Assembly (NCBI GenBank): GCA_002189035.1 | Contig: CM007991.1 | Coordinates: forward strand, 3,224,001 to 3,288,000 | Length of the DNA stretch: 64,000 nucleotides | DNA from: Utricularia gibba | Lineage: Eukaryota; Streptophyta; Magnoliopsida; Lamiales; Lentibulariaceae | Reading direction: 5' to 3' | Shown here: one piece after another, positions 26,735-39,506 of the stretch | Position numbering within the stretch: position 1 is the stretch's first letter | Layout: every line of letters starts with the position of its first letter | Translations under genes and position numbers: made by a program | Notes under the pieces: generated by a model | Told to the model about the DNA's origin: nothing | What the model saw: the letters and a program-made list of their open reading frames with translations, nothing else | Databases searched by the model: none

Positions 26735-28097
26735 CTAACCCTCGGTTGTCGTACGGCCTTTCCGGGCTGCCTCAGCAGCAGCCTTCTCTGCTTCTATCTC
26801 GGCAGCAATGGCATCAATCTCAGCTTCCTCGAGCTGCCTCAGCCCCTCTTCTTTGGTCATCACGGCGACCTCGATGTTCTTTCCCCCACTCTCAACAACC
26901 TGGCAGTTAGAAGCGAGGTAAGGAGCCATTGTAAAATGCATCGGGCTGTCACAGTGTTTTCTGCAAATTTTGTACCTCCATGAGTGCACGAATGGCTAGC
27001 TTCACGGTTTCCTGACCAGATGTTTCCTTGTAATTCTTCTCCAAGAATTCGCGGATGGAATTGGAGTTTCTCCGGTAGCATTGGCTTTCCATGCAGAGAA
27101 TGTCCCAGAGGGGTCAGTCTGGTAGAGAGATGGAGTGCCGGTGTGTGGATCGAAACCAATGATCAGGGTTGATAGGCCAAAAGGCCTCACACCCCCACTT
27201 TGTGTATACTTTTGTTGAAGGCCAGCGATGTAGCGGGTGATGTACTCAACAGTTACCGGATCTTCAACTGTGAGCTTGTAACTCTGGCATTCAATACGGG
27301 CCCTGTTTATCAGAACTCGAGCATCTGCCTTTAACCCAGCGCAGGCCAAAGCAATGTGATCATCCAAATTGACAATCTTTCTCACTGATCTGAAACGGTA
27401 CACATCAGGTGAGATAGAAGAATACAGGAAGAAAATAAGCAAACAAATTTGTTTTTTTTTTTTTTTGAAAGGGTAGCCTGTAAAGATAACGCACATTCAC
27501 AGATACATTTGTGAACACGAATGTGAATGCATGATGACTACAGGGAAGGACCAGTGACATGGAACTCAAGTAAAAGCATATGCTTCCCAACGGATTGTGG
27601 ATGTTTTCAGGTGCATTTGGGTCAGTTGTTAATCCAAACGAAGAGGCTTTTTTGATCAGCCGAGCATAATATGCTGGATCTTTAATCAATCATATTTTAT
27701 ATACGTTCAGCAACAAGGAATATATTTGCATAGCAGCACAACCTAGGGTTACAAATAGGATATCAAAAATTCCCCAATTCGCCATCGCATATCGACAAAT
27801 TGGCCAACAAAATAGAAAATCCACGACAGGTCTCAAGCAATTTTTCTCCATCAAAAGAAGGCCAATCAACTCTACCATCAAAAGAAAAATATTCATTCAG
27901 TTCAGCGATCTGGTAATTCTCAAACCTGGAATCCTGAAGCTTAGGTGTAGATTTTTTCTCCACAGCAAGCACGATAACATCCTTCCCCGGACACCAACCG
28001 CTGCATTCCCCTTGCGCACAGCTTCAAGGGCGTACTCAACCTGAAAAAGATGACCGTCCGGCGAGAAAACCGTGATTGCCCTATCATACCTCGCCAT
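26735..28097 (-). CDS. PAD1: 20S proteasome subunit alpha type-7 (alpha-4), two apparent frameshifts
   Basis: Exons 27926-28097, 26976-27389 and 26735-26899. The start [20 protein letters not shown] is the proteasome alpha N-terminal signature. Later pieces include [40 protein letters not shown] and [18 protein letters not shown], then a Glu/Ala/Lys-rich tail ([15 protein letters not shown]). This subunit forms part of the gating outer ring of the core particle. Two single-base deletions are inferred: around 27980-27988 (after GVRG) and around 27072-27076 (after NATG). The exons sum to 751 nt; adding two gives 753 nt and 250 aa, the standard plant length. Without repair the frame breaks twice. 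The gene is essential in general, so errors in the sequence are more likely than loss. Confidence 0.93.
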
Positions 28098-28724
28098 CTC
28101 TCGGTTCACTCACTAATCAGACAAACCAGCGCACGCAGCCCCTCAACGCCGATCAAAAACCCAACCCAATTTTCTCTTCTCTTAGCGGCAGGCAACTGAT
28201 TTTGTCACCGGAATAAAGGAAATGTACTCGCGGAACTTGGGCAACACGATACGAGGGCATTTTTAATATTAATAAATAATATTTTATTTCATATTGCGAA
28301 TAATTAGATTTAAAATAAACCCCATTCGAAAATAGAAAATGAATTTAAATTAATAATAAGAAAATTTAATTTTAAATTTTATTTAAAATATTAAACTTTT
28401 ACATGAAAATTATAATACACATTATATTTTAGTATAATACATGTTTAAAGTATTTAATTTTTATGATTTTATATTTTTTTTTTTGAAATTATAATAATTA
28501 TTCTATTTTATTTTCATAACGAATGTAAAATACCATTACTATTAAATTTGATATTAAAATTGATGACCTCAATTCCCGACTTACATTCATTTTCTAATCA
28601 GAACCGAAACCAAATGACAAACATAGAACCTATGATTTCAATTGCATTTCATAGAATGGGATACAAATTTATGAAATTTATTGGGAAGCTTAGGTTCGTT
28701 GAATGTGCCGAAAGAGGTATGGGT
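28098..28724. other. AT-rich spacer before the dirigent gene
   Basis: Holds the proteasome gene promoter (28098-28250) and then about 300 bp of very AT-rich DNA. No gene seen. Confidence 0.4.
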
Positions 28725-29264
28725 TCAAAGAGGTACGGCGACGGCGAGCTCCGGTAGCAAAACCGTCGCATCGTACTGGTAAACAGCCTGAGTCTGATCG
28801 GCGCTAGCAGAATACGTCCTCGTGATCACGTGTCCGCGAGCGTATCTGAAGGCGCCTGTGCCTGCAACCACCGACACTTCTCGAGAGTCGTCGTTGATGG
28901 GGTTCCTACCCACAAGGCTCAGCGTGCTCCCGTTGTACTCCCCCACCGTGAACACCACGTTCACCAGCACGGTGATAGCAGCTTTCCTCATGTCGCTGTA
29001 GGCTATAAGGCCCTGGATCTGGCCCAGGTACTCCGAGTCCCCTTCAGCGGCCGCCGTGATCGGTGTGTCCGTCACCAGGACCAGCCCGAAGAGCGACGGA
29101 AGGACGTTGGACAGGTTGCTCTCCGCCACTTTCCACACCGTGGGGTTGTCGCCGCCGACCCTGTCGTGGACGTAGAACCGAACTTGCCTCACGGTATCGG
29201 ATTCCACTACCACGGCGGTGGCGAAAAGGGCGAGGCACAAGGCGTAATAACCACACAGACTCAT
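28725..29264 (-). CDS. Dirigent protein
   Basis: Intronless, 179 aa from ATG 29264. A signal peptide (MSLCGYYALCLALFATAVVV) is followed by a dirigent domain: RQVRFYVHDRVGGDNPTVWK, the YLGQIQGLIAYSD segment, VVFTVGEYNGSTLSLVGRNP, and the end GTGAFRYARGHVITRTYS. Dirigent proteins are secreted and steer the stereochemistry of phenoxy-radical coupling to lignans or act in lignin and terpenoid polymer formation; the substrate cannot be told from sequence by eye. Length and single-exon structure fit the family. The frame is intact and the exon is GC-rich against AT-rich flanks. Confidence 0.94.
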   Translation of the reverse strand: MSLCGYYALCLALFATAVVVESDTVRQVRFYVHDRVGGDNPTVWKVAESNLSNVLPSLFGLVLVTDTPITAAAEGDSEYLGQIQGLIAYSDMRKAAITVLVNVVFTVGEYNGSTLSLVGRNPINDDSREVSVVAGTGAFRYARGHVITRTYSASADQTQAVYQYDATVLLPELAVAVPL

Positions 29265-30261
29265 CCTGCAATAGGCAGTGAAGAAGAGAGATGCCAAACT
29301 CTAGACTTAAAAGCACACCTTTCGCAGAGTTGCAGGATTGAAACTTGAAAGAAACAACAGGATGCTGCTGCTGTATTTCAAGCCTGGAGATGACGATGAT
29401 GTGCCCATAGATTAGTGGCCGGAGTGTCCGGTACCCATTTCAACAGCGCGCCCATAGCAACCCACCTACTTCCATTTGAATTCGAAACTCTGTGAATTCA
29501 CCTAACCCCAAGAATTGAATTCAACCCTAATAAAAATGAAAATGCATTCTCACTGTATATGAGATTCCGTGTGGGTTTTGTTGAGGACGATCCCACGTGC
29601 GAATTTCATGTGGGGACACCTACTGTCGGAAATGGAAATATATATTCTAACATGGGCCGAGAAAGAAATAGCAAACCCAGGCCCATGAAGTTTGCCGCCG
29701 CCATTCTCACCGTCGTCCAGAAATGTCAGGCGCCAAAAGCACCTCGTACTCTTCCCTTGCAGTGGCGACTCTGAATGCTGCTCCGGTGCCGGAGACCGGC
29801 CGCTGCCTTCCCAAAATAGGCAACGTGCTTCCCTTACGCTCGTTGCCCGGAGGAGGATGGCATGCGCGGCGTCGGCGAGCTTCAATGGATTTGTTGACAG
29901 GCGGCCTGACTGGTTATCTGGTGGAATATTCCGAGTGATGTGAAGGGTAATTAAAAATAATAAACCCCACAATTATTATTTCTAAAATAGAATCGGAAGC
30001 ACCCTCCCCCTCTCCCACATTTAATTGCTTGAGGCGAGTAGAAAGACGCAGCATTTATGGCGAGCGTGACATCGCCGGTTGCCTTCTTACCGCTCAAGAG
30101 CGAGGTTGGGCCGTTGGATCTTCATCGGATGGCTGTGCTTGGCCCGATTGATATTAAATGCTTTCACCAGCCTGCTTTCCCTCTGCCTCACCGGTGTCGT
30201 CAGTCAGTCTTTGTGTTGGGTTGCCTTTGCACACGGCGGCGACGGGATTCGGGAAAGCGGC
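29265..30261. other. Spacer with a weak small ORF
   Basis: Holds the dirigent promoter, the 29723-29938 ORF described separately, and the leader of the CRINKLY4-like gene. TGGGCC/GGCCCA elements lie at about 29654-29659 and 29681-29686. Confidence 0.4.
29723..29938 (+). CDS. Possible small protein, 71 aa, unknown
   Basis: An ATG frame, GC-rich, preceded by site II (GGCCCA) elements 40-70 bp upstream, which is a promoter-like setting. The protein has a neutral N-terminus, an internal basic patch (WHARRRRASMDLL) and ends GYLVEYSE. No known domain. Overlapping frames on both strands are also open, which weakens the case. Confidence 0.25.
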   Translation: MSGAKSTSYSSLAVATLNAAPVPETGRCLPKIGNVLPLRSLPGGGWHARRRRASMDLLTGGLTGYLVEYSE

Positions 30262-32984
30262 ATGAAACAAGTGTGGGTTTTGAGGAGGAGGAGGAGCGAG
30301 TGCCTGCTTTGTGGGAATGTAGTGATTTTGTTGTTGTTTTTTATGTTTCTGTATATGGATGGGGGAGTTTGGTGCTTGGGCTCAATGTCGTCAATTGCCA
30401 TTTCGTATGGGGAAAAAGGGTCTGTGTATTGTGGATTGAGATCCGATGGGTCGCATTTTGTCGAATGTTTTGGTTCGAACCCTGGAATTGTCCGTGCAAC
30501 TCCCAAGCGTTCTCGCTTCCTTGGTTTGACTGGTGGAAGCGGTTTTGTGTGTGGGTTGCTGTTGGGTTCATATCAACCATTTTGCTGGGGAAACAATGCG
30601 TTCATTCACACAGGAGTGCCTCTGAGAATGGGTCTGAAAACCCAATATTTGGAGATTAGTGCAGGCGATGACCATATTTGTGGGCTGAGAAAGTCTCTGC
30701 TGGGGAGGCTGACAAACATATCCCTGGTGGATTGCTGGGGTTACAACATGACAAAAAGCTATACATTTGAGGGTCAGATCCAGTCCATTTCAGCTGGTTC
30801 TGTCTTCAGCTGCGGCCTGTTTGCTCAGAACAGAAGTGTTTTCTGCTGGGGAGATGAGGCCTCAAGTGATGTAATTGCCTTGATTCCCAAAGAATCAAAG
30901 TTCAAAAAGATTGCCGCTGGGGGTATCATGTTTGTGGAATTCTGGAGGGAGTGTCCTCACGAGTGGTTTGTTGGGGTAGAAGCTTAGATGTTGAGGAAGA
31001 CATTTCCTCAAAAAGTCATCCTTTTGGTTGGCAGATGAATGTGGAAATAGCCCCAGAAGAGCCAATGCTTTCTGTTGTTGGTGGGAAATTTCATGCCTGT
31101 GGGATTCGAACTTCTGATAGAAATGTCGTTTGTTGGGGTTATAGAGTTGAAAGAAGCACTTCTCCACCTAGTGATGCGCAGGTTTTTGAGATAGCTGCTG
31201 GGGATTACTTCACCTGTGGAGTGCTAGCACAACAGTCTCTGCTACCTGTTTGCTGGGGCATTGCATTCCCATCATCTCTCCCTATTGCAGCTCCCCTAGA
31301 AGCCTGCATAACGAACCCGTGTTTACCCGATTTTTACGCATTCAACAATGCAAGCGCACCTTGCAGCTATCCAGGGGCTCACTATTGCCTGCGCTGCAGC
31401 ATTGGTTGTCCTAGTGAAATGTATGAGGTTGCAAGGTGTAATGCATCTTCTGATCGACAATGTGCATATGATTGTTCCAACTGCTCGTCGAGCGAGTGCC
31501 GGTCCGCATGCTCCAGCTCTAGTGAAAGCAGCAGCAACAAGTTTTGGTCATTGCAGGCACCGATCATCGTTGCAGAGGTATCATTTGCAGTCTTGTTTGT
31601 CACTGCAGTTTCGTTCACGGCTGTTCGGTATGTTCGCTACAAGTTGAGCAACTGCAGATGCAATGTTAAGGCAAAGAAAAGCAGTGGAAATGGTTCTTTC
31701 TCTAAAAAGATGGTCAAACCACTCCCTGAATTAGAGGAGCTTAAGATCAGAAGAGCTCAGAAGTTTACATATGAGGAGCTTGAAGGCGCCACAGATGGAT
31801 TCAAGGAAGAGTCCATTGTTGGGAAAGGCAGCTTTTCATGTGTTTTCAAGGGTGTTTTAAGAGATGGAACTGTTGTTGCAGTCAAAAGAGCCAATGATTC
31901 TCTTGGCCTGAAGAAGAACTTGAAAGAGTTCCACAACGAGCTGGATTTGCTTTCACGGCTCAACCATGCCCACTTGTTGAATCTGCTTGGCTACTGTGAA
32001 GGAGAAGAAAGGCTGTTAGTGTACGAATTCATGGCTAATGGATCATTGCACCAGCATCTCCATGGTGACAGGGAACTCAAAGAGAAGTTAGATTGGGTGA
32101 AGAGGGTGACCATTGTTGTGCAAGCTGCTCGTGGGATTGAGTACCTTCATGGCTATGCTTGCCCTCCCGTGATCCACCGGGACATCAAATCTTCAAACAT
32201 CCTGATAGATGAGGAGCATAACGCTCGTGTTGCGGATTTCGGGCTGTCGTTGCTTGGACCGGCTAGTAGTAGCTCCCCTTTGACTGAGCTTCCTGCAGGA
32301 ACTCTGGGATACCTTGATCCTGAATATTACAGGCTCCATTACCTCACAACGAAGTCAGACGTTTACAGCTTTGGAGTTTTGCTGCTAGAGATCTTGAGTG
32401 GAAGAAAAGCGATCGACCTGCGGTACGAGGAAGGAAACATAGTCGAATGGGCTGCTCCGCTCATCAAAGCCAGCAACATCGAAGCCATTCTGGATCCAGT
32501 GCTGAAGCCCCCACCTGATCTTGAAGCTGTGAAAAGCATTGCAAACATAGCTAGTAAATGTGTGAGAATGAGAGGCAAAGATAGACCATCAATGGATAAA
32601 GTTACCACAGCCTTGGAACGAGCACTGGCCTTGTTGATGGGCAGTCCCTGCAATGATCAGCCCATCTTGCCAACAGAAGTGGTGCTGGGAAGTAGCAGGT
32701 TGCATCAGAAGTCATCGCAGCGCTATGGATACCGATCAACCTCTGAAACGGATGGGGGAGATGCAGATGATCAAAGGATTGAGTTCAGAGCTCCCTCATG
32801 GATCACATTTCCTAGTGTCGCCTCCTCTCAACGGCGCAAGTCCTGTGACTTTGAGGAGGAGCCGGATGCCCGGAACATGGAAGGAAGGACTGCAGCAGGG
32901 AATGGAGTTGGAGGCACAGGCACAGTTGAAGAGATACGCCCTGCGTCCCCTCATCAGCACTTATTCCTGCAACACAATTTCTGA
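30262..32984 (+). CDS. ACR4: CRINKLY4-type receptor-like kinase (ACR4-like), one apparent frameshift
   Basis: An intronless gene. A hydrophobic leader (VVILLLFFMFLYMDGGVWC) precedes GSMSSIAISYGEKGSVYCGL, the start of the CR4 repeat region, which has repeated CGL and CWG motifs. A Cys-rich TNFR-like segment follows (CLPDFYAFNNASAPC onward), then a transmembrane helix (IIVAEVSFAVLFVTAVSFTA), and a kinase domain with VGKGSFSCVFKGVL, VAVKRAND, HRDIKSSNILID, VADFGLSLLG and GTLGYLDPEYYR. ACR4 controls epidermal and root stem-cell identity. A one-base deletion near 30920-30926 splits the ORF at the AAGG-I-M/Y-H-V position. The ORF length of 2723 nt plus one gives 2724 nt, 907 aa. The ATG at 30262 was chosen because it begins just before the signal peptide. 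Confidence 0.92.
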
Positions 32985-33846
32985 CTCTTCTAACATAATC
33001 ATCTGTCTTTAAGAACTATGGGGGTCGATCTGAACATCGGCATGCCCACCCCTGGCCCCTGTGTTCCCAATCAAATGAAAAACTGCAGGGAAGGGTGAGT
33101 TCCCTTGCAGTTGGAGGATCAATTTGTAATCAGTCTTCCTTTGTTGTACAGTAGGTGCTCCAACTTGCGTCATGCTTCTTAGATCAATCCAGTTATCATG
33201 AGAACCACAATAGTATCTCCCCTTACCTCGTTCCTTCTTATATCAATTCCCCAGAAACGTACAACACCTATTTAGCACACGCTTTTAACACACATGAAAA
33301 TGCTGTATTTAGATAGAGCATGACCCTGCTGTCTCTGCTGCGGCCACTGATGTAGCATGATTACTAGATAAGCATCCACACCACGGTAATCATATTTTTC
33401 TAAGGATTCGGATTTGTTTCTTTACATTTGCTCTGATGTTCTCTGGCTTAGGAATGGAGACGACCAGTCCCAAAACAAAGCACCATAAATCACATTAAGT
33501 ATTTAGACGTGAAAAACGTTCTCACAAATGATATGGCAAAAGTTTGAATTACACTAATGAAAAATTCACTGTATTTAACACAGGCCTACCCTGGCCAAGT
33601 GACTTAGATGTATAGATGCATAAACACAAAAAATCGTTCATATCAACACAACCCATTAACAAAACCAAAAAAACAAAAAAAATCGTGTATTCATCTGAGA
33701 AGTATAAAGAAAACCAAGTCTTTTACCTTGCAGGTATTATCCATGAAGGTAGGAAGTAATTCCAGCCATTGTAATCCCGGATGGCTTTGCTGAAACATGG
33801 ACAACAAAACGGCGGTTTGTGGTGAAACAGATGTTCTATGATGAGT
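32985..33846. other. 3' spacer between convergent genes
   Basis: Separates the convergent CRINKLY4-like and NIPA genes and must include both 3' untranslated regions. AT-rich, with short open frames lacking any domain. No gene seen. Confidence 0.45.
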
Positions 33847-35750
33847 TCAACCTTCATTAGAATGTGTATTATTGTCTGTGTCGTTCATTGGAATCAAACT
33901 GTATCTTTCCATGTCTTGTGACTGTTCACCATCATAACTGGTTATGCTTCCTGCAAAAAGTTTAAATCAAAGAATCCAATATCAGTTGTAACCAGAATCG
34001 AGAGAATCAACAGCGTCGTGGTTTTGAAGTACCCATTGCAGTTGCAGGCTCTTCCTTAGTCGAGTGAAGGATGATTGCTCCTGAGAGGACAGTGATGAAA
34101 CCACATACTTCAGATGCTATTCTATCAAAGTTTTGGCCTGGCCAGTCCTGCACAATGCATGTGTGCTTCATCAATGGATTAACAAAACCACGTAACTCGA
34201 GCTAAGAAAATCAGAAGATTATGGGCTTATTCTCAAACAAGCTACCATCGAGATTTAGTGAGTGCATTACTTGATAAATCTACAGTGGGTGATGGTTTGA
34301 AGAGATTGGACATGCTTACCTTGAACATTATGGTACTAGCAACAATAGTTAATGTTGTGAACATAACATAATATACAGCAGAAACAATGGCTGGATTGAA
34401 AGTGTCGAGTGCCTGAAACCAAAACATTTTCCAAAATAACTCGGTATGCAAACCATGGAGAGCATTTTCAGGTTAGTGATGAGGGAGAACCATGGACCTT
34501 GTTCAAATAATTCAACTGTGTAATCACACAGATGATTGCAATGGAGACAAAAAGCCAGGTGTGTGGATACTGGAACTGATTGAAACCCTCCAAGCTAAGT
34601 TTGATTGCAATGCCAACAGCTTTTATGCTCAGAACCTGAACGACCATTTGTTTATAAACAATAAGTTAACTCAAAAAATAATCATGGCAAGTAGCATGAT
34701 TACCGTTAGTGCCCCAAATAATGAACAAATTCCCAAGTAGACTAGTATATTTGTTTGCCCATACAGAGGCTGAAAATAGAGAATCAGCACTATAACGGTA
34801 GACACTGTAGCCGCTACATAAATAAGGAATTCTGTACAAAATTCAATAATTGAAATAAGAGAGTGATATACCAGCAGTAAACAGTGATAAAAGTAATCAA
34901 TTGCAGTCTAGAAACTAATAGCCGCAGAACACATAAAAGAAAGATACCAACCAGGTTTAGTAGCCAAAATCCAGATTTCCTCCACAGAACTTGGAGTACG
35001 TTCTTCTGGGGCATGAATAACGATAATGACAGATCCTGCAATGCACGAAACACATCCCAAAATGCCCATCGTCTGAAGCCTTTCCTTCAGTATAAAGTGT
35101 GCTAGAACAGCACTACTCAGATTCATGAAAACGTTAGTGGTATCAAGAAATTTAGACTCAAGTTAGTCAAGCTAGAGGAGTCAAATTCTTTCAATGTTAC
35201 CTGACGATAATACTCGAAGCACCAATTGGGGTCACAAGAACAGCAGGAGCGTACACATATGCAACAAAATTTTCCACCTCCCCGAAAATCACTAATCAAA
35301 CGTAACGTTGGTATGAACTCAAACACTTGAGGAAGAATGCGAGAAGAGTAAAGAAACTGATCCTACAACTTACTTGTAATCATGCCAGCCCACCAAAGAG
35401 GTTCTCTCAAGTAATCATAGCCTCCAACACCTGTTGCATTAACAGCATGGTAAGTTACATACAAAAGAAGCAGACACCCTGTTCCATATCTACAGTTCCA
35501 CCGCATCCCACTTCTGATAACTATCCTCTAGGAATGCAAATGAAAAAAATAGTTCAATTCTCTAGTGAACACCTCCACAAAAAGCAACAGCAGAAACAGT
35601 AATGTCTAGAAGACTGATTACTCCACCTGCGCGACGGCCAGCTGCAGCGGCGCGTTGGAGTCCTTTCCTCTTCAAGACGAAGCTCGTTCCAATAAACAAA
35701 CCAGATAAAATTGCTAATATCAAGCCCCTCGAGTTGTCGGAAACCACCAT
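33847..35750 (-). CDS. NIPA-family probable magnesium transporter
   Basis: Nine exons (35627-35750, 35374-35430, 35201-35291, 34952-35112, 34704-34831, 34498-34635, 34320-34412, 34033-34147, 33847-33950) sum to 1011 nt, 336 aa. The start MVVSDNSRGLILAI leads into a first membrane helix and the family signature FVLKRKGLQRA. Later segments include REPLWWAGMITM, NFVAYVYAPAVLVTPIGA, AVLAHFILKERLQTMGILGC and NKALDTFNPAIVSAVYYVMF. About nine membrane spans are visible. NIPA proteins are proposed Mg2+ transporters related to the drug/metabolite transporter fold. The C-terminal tail is hydrophilic and acidic. The frame is intact. Confidence 0.93.
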
Positions 35751-37233
35751 CTCTCTCAACACAATCACATGTCTGCATCAAAAACATCATCATATCAAAC
35801 TCTAAATTCACCAACAACTGGAAAATAAGGCCACAACCACAACCCGGACAACCCATCCACTAACCAAAAAAGGCTGGAAACCAGTCAACCACGTGGTCCC
35901 AAGAATTCTCAAAGAATCGTGAGGCGCAGGAGCAAGAATTCTGGCCGCCAAAATGTCCGCGGATCGAAGGAGCGCAAGTTGGCATAATCGTTTTAATTTC
36001 CTTTTCATATAAAGACATTTTTTCGTCAAGCACTCCCACTATTTCCGAACGCCAATCTCCAACACACTATTGAAGATTTAGTCAGCAAACGATCCGCCGT
36101 ACCAAACACTCACTGCGTCGTCATCGCCGGCGCGATCCGCCCAAACCGTCTCCCGTCGTTCCCATCGTTTTGATGGCATCGGCATCCTCCCCCAAATACC
36201 GCGGGCAAGTTACCCCCAACCCCCGCGTTTAAAAATAAAAATCAAGCACATGGTTCTCGCTAAGCAAAAGTAATTAATTATTCTTCCAGGTCACATGCGG
36301 GTAATTAATTACCCAAACTATAATTAGAGTAAGTTAATTAATGATATTATTTACAATTAAGTAAACACAAGCTATATATTTAAAAAATGAAAATATCTTC
36401 AATAAATATCTATTTCATAGTATTTATAAATTTAAAAGCACATCACTCTATTACTTTAATTAATGTGATTTAATCGTATTTTTAATCTTGATATAATTAA
36501 ATATTATCTAAAAAATAGTTCATTTATATTAATTTTATTTTAAATTCAATTAAATTAAATCTTTTTTATCGTATTTTCACGAGTATTTTATAAAGTACGT
36601 ACTATTCTATTTGAAAATATAAATATATCTATAAAATACGATATTAATCTTTGGATTAACCAAATTACAGGCAATGTATTATGCCTAAGAATTTAGGATG
36701 GAGCAAGTGCTAGGGATGGGATTTAGAATTTAGGGGAATGTCAACGGAGCGATTGTGAGGTGATGGCCCCAATAATGACTTGAGTGGTACGGTCAATTAC
36801 CGAGGAAATGAAAATGAAATTCAACCTAAATGCACCTGCAGGAAAGTCACATTAAATTCGTATAAATTCAACGCGTATCCGAGAAGGAAGAGTAAAGACA
36901 AGCACAGGCAAGAAATCCGTGTACGTAGTAGTAGTAGTAGCCATGATTTGTCGCTCTAACTGCTCAGCATTGGAATGCACAAGAATGTGGCTGATGCAGT
37001 TTCTCTGAGTTGATGAACTACTGCTGTAGGGACGCATTTGGTGAGAATCGTGGTACTCTTCTGGTGTTTTTGGTTTTGGATTTCGGAGGAATTTTGTCGA
37101 TGTGGAGCTTTTGATGTTGGTGATGTGGTTTAGTTGTGGTTGTTGGCCGTTTTATTGCTAGAATTCATCGGCGTGATTGTGGATTTTGCTGAGGGTTTTG
37201 ATTTCTGGTAGGTGATAGTTTTGAATAGGGGGA
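35751..37233. other. Divergent promoter region and AT-rich spacer
   Basis: Contains the NIPA leader (to about 36060), a strongly AT-rich core (36240-36670), and the bZIP leader (from about 36700). A GTA repeat lies at 36925-36942. No gene seen. Confidence 0.45.
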
Positions 37234-39053
37234 ATGACTGGTGTTAATGAAGAAGATAACGGCTGCACAGGGTTGAGCCTCCAATCTGGAGAATCTTCTT
37301 CGTACCAACAGATATGCGCAGTTAATCAATCAAATGTACCTCAGCTGCAAATGGGGCGGCTATGCGACCGGATTCAGCAAGTTCCTCATAAATTTTTATG
37401 GGTTGAAAACAGTGGTAAAGGGACTGGTCTTCCTCCCATTTCGCCTTTTACACAGATTTCAGCAAACCGATCCGTAGATCAGCGTGTTGCATTGCAGAAT
37501 TTCAGTACCTTTTCAAGTCGTTTTTCCGCTGTTGATGGGCTGCCGCCTCTAATCCCGAGCCATTATCGAGACCCCACTGCTTCCTCTTTTCACAATGCAG
37601 CTTCCATGGAGGTTAGGGAGGGGGCTGTGAATTCTGTCTGGTCAACCTCGTCTTTATCCCATAGAAGATCAAGCAGCGATATCCCTGTGGGGTTCTCTTC
37701 TAGTATGCAGCCTCCACCACCACTTACATTGAGGAGTCCTGGTGGTTTGGACAGAGTTTTAGTAAGAAGTAATTCAGAATCTCCACCTGTTCAAATGATT
37801 AAGGTAGAGACCAGTTTGGAGAAAGCTGGTAATAACAGCAGCTCTGAAGTCATGGGATCTAAGAAACCTGAAGGGCAAATGGTGGATGATCTTTTCACTG
37901 CCTATATGAATTTGGACAACATGGACGCACTTAACTCCTCTGCAATCAACAATAAGCACGACAACCAGGAAGATTTAGGTAGCAGAGACAGTGCTTCAAA
38001 GACAAATGACAGCAATGATAATGAAGGTACAAGTAGTGTTAACAAGAGTGGAGGCAGTTTACCGAGCAGGGGACTACCTACATTGTCTGGAAAGTGGAAA
38101 GGATTCAAACGAAATGCCAATGGAGACGATGCTCTTCCGGCTCGGCATTACAGAAGTGCATCGATGGATAGTTTTGTGGGGAAGGTTAATTTCGACGATG
38201 AGTCTCCTGAAATGTGTCTATCTCCAACGACACAATCAGTTTCACTCCCTCATGCAAAATCACTTGAAGCAAATGACAGTGCATTGAACTTGGGTTTTGG
38301 CAATGGAGAGTTTACTGCTGCTGAACTGCAGAAGATTATGGCTAACGAGAAACTTGTTGAGATGGCATGTAGTGACCCAAAGAGGGTGAAAAGGTGCTAT
38401 GATTGTAACCTATGAACTTGGAATGCCTATGATTGTCGATGCTTTTAACCTCGAAGTTCATCTGGTTTTAGGATACTGGCAAACCGGCAGTCTGCTGCAA
38501 GGTCGAAAGAGCGTAAAACCAGGTATATTGCGGAACTGGAACACAAGGTCCAGACTCTGCAGGCAGAAGCTTCCACGCTGGCCACGCAACTCACTCTCCT
38601 AAGGGTGAGCCTTGCAAGAACCATAAGACTTCTCCATGCTTTTGGTTTACTGTCACCACTAACTCAGGTTTTCCATTTGCGTCCAGAATGACTCTGAAAA
38701 CCTCACGAATCAGAACAATGAGTTAAAATTTCGGTTACAGGCCATGGAGCAACAGGCTAGACTACATGACTGTACGAGTTTCATTATACTATCAAATTTC
38801 TCTTTTTTCCTTTTTTTTGGCAGCGTATCATGTGCTGTGAAATGGTGTTTCAGCGCTGAATGAAGCATTGCGAGTAGAGGTGGAGCACTTGAAACTGGCC
38901 ACTACTGAATCAAATGGGGATACCTCCAAACTAGAGCAGCAGTCCCTCAACCCTCGGATATATCAACTGCACCAGCAGCAGCAATGCACACAGCTTCACA
39001 TCCATCAGCTGCAGCAGCAACTGAACAACATCAAAAATGAACCCGAGCAGTAA
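37234..39053 (+). CDS. Group I bZIP transcription factor (VIP1/bZIP29-like)
   Basis: Exons 37234-38393, 38472-38604, 38687-38771 and 38854-39053 sum to 1578 nt, 525 aa. A long Ser/Asn-rich N-terminal region has possible 14-3-3 or phosphorylation sites (RRSSSD, RSNSES, RSASMD). The basic region is [15 protein letters not shown]; the Lys nine residues after the first Asn (N-x7-K) is a hallmark of plant group I bZIPs. A leucine zipper runs through exons 2-4 ([20 protein letters not shown] onward). The C-terminus is Gln-rich. Arabidopsis relatives such as VIP1 and bZIP29 act in osmosensory and cell-wall or proliferation responses. The first intron cuts the basic region right after PKRVKR. The frame is intact. 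Confidence 0.94.
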
Positions 39054-39506
39054 ACTTCGATTCCATACCCCCTGCTACCTGGTATCTGCTGCAAACCTGC
39101 AGTTTCTCTTAGCGTAAATATTCATTCATCCTCTTTGAATCATAAAACACATTCATGGTGTTTGGATGTAATCTACATATACTGGCCACTCTTGCTTTGC
39201 AGATTTTCCGTGTTGTAATGTCTTCAAATATGTTGAATAGTGAAATCTAAAAACAAGAAGGTGAATACTGTTATTCTTTCATTATTCAACACAAACATGA
39301 CCCTTTCACAGTCTATCTTTTGCAGTAAGAAATCATGCAACCGCCCCAAAAGAATCATTTTTTTCTGCCTCTACTTGAAAAATGGCATTCATGTAGTTGA
39401 ATCAATAGCAACAAAACTTATATATACATGGATAGCTCTCAGTAGATATCCATGTCATCTGTCTAAGACCATTTGAAAAGGGCAAACACAACAATGGCAG
39501 AAGTCT

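Noticed and set aside
28830..29348. 172-codon frame on the plus strand opposite the dirigent gene
   Set aside because: An antisense shadow of a GC-rich coding exon; Arg/His-rich composition.
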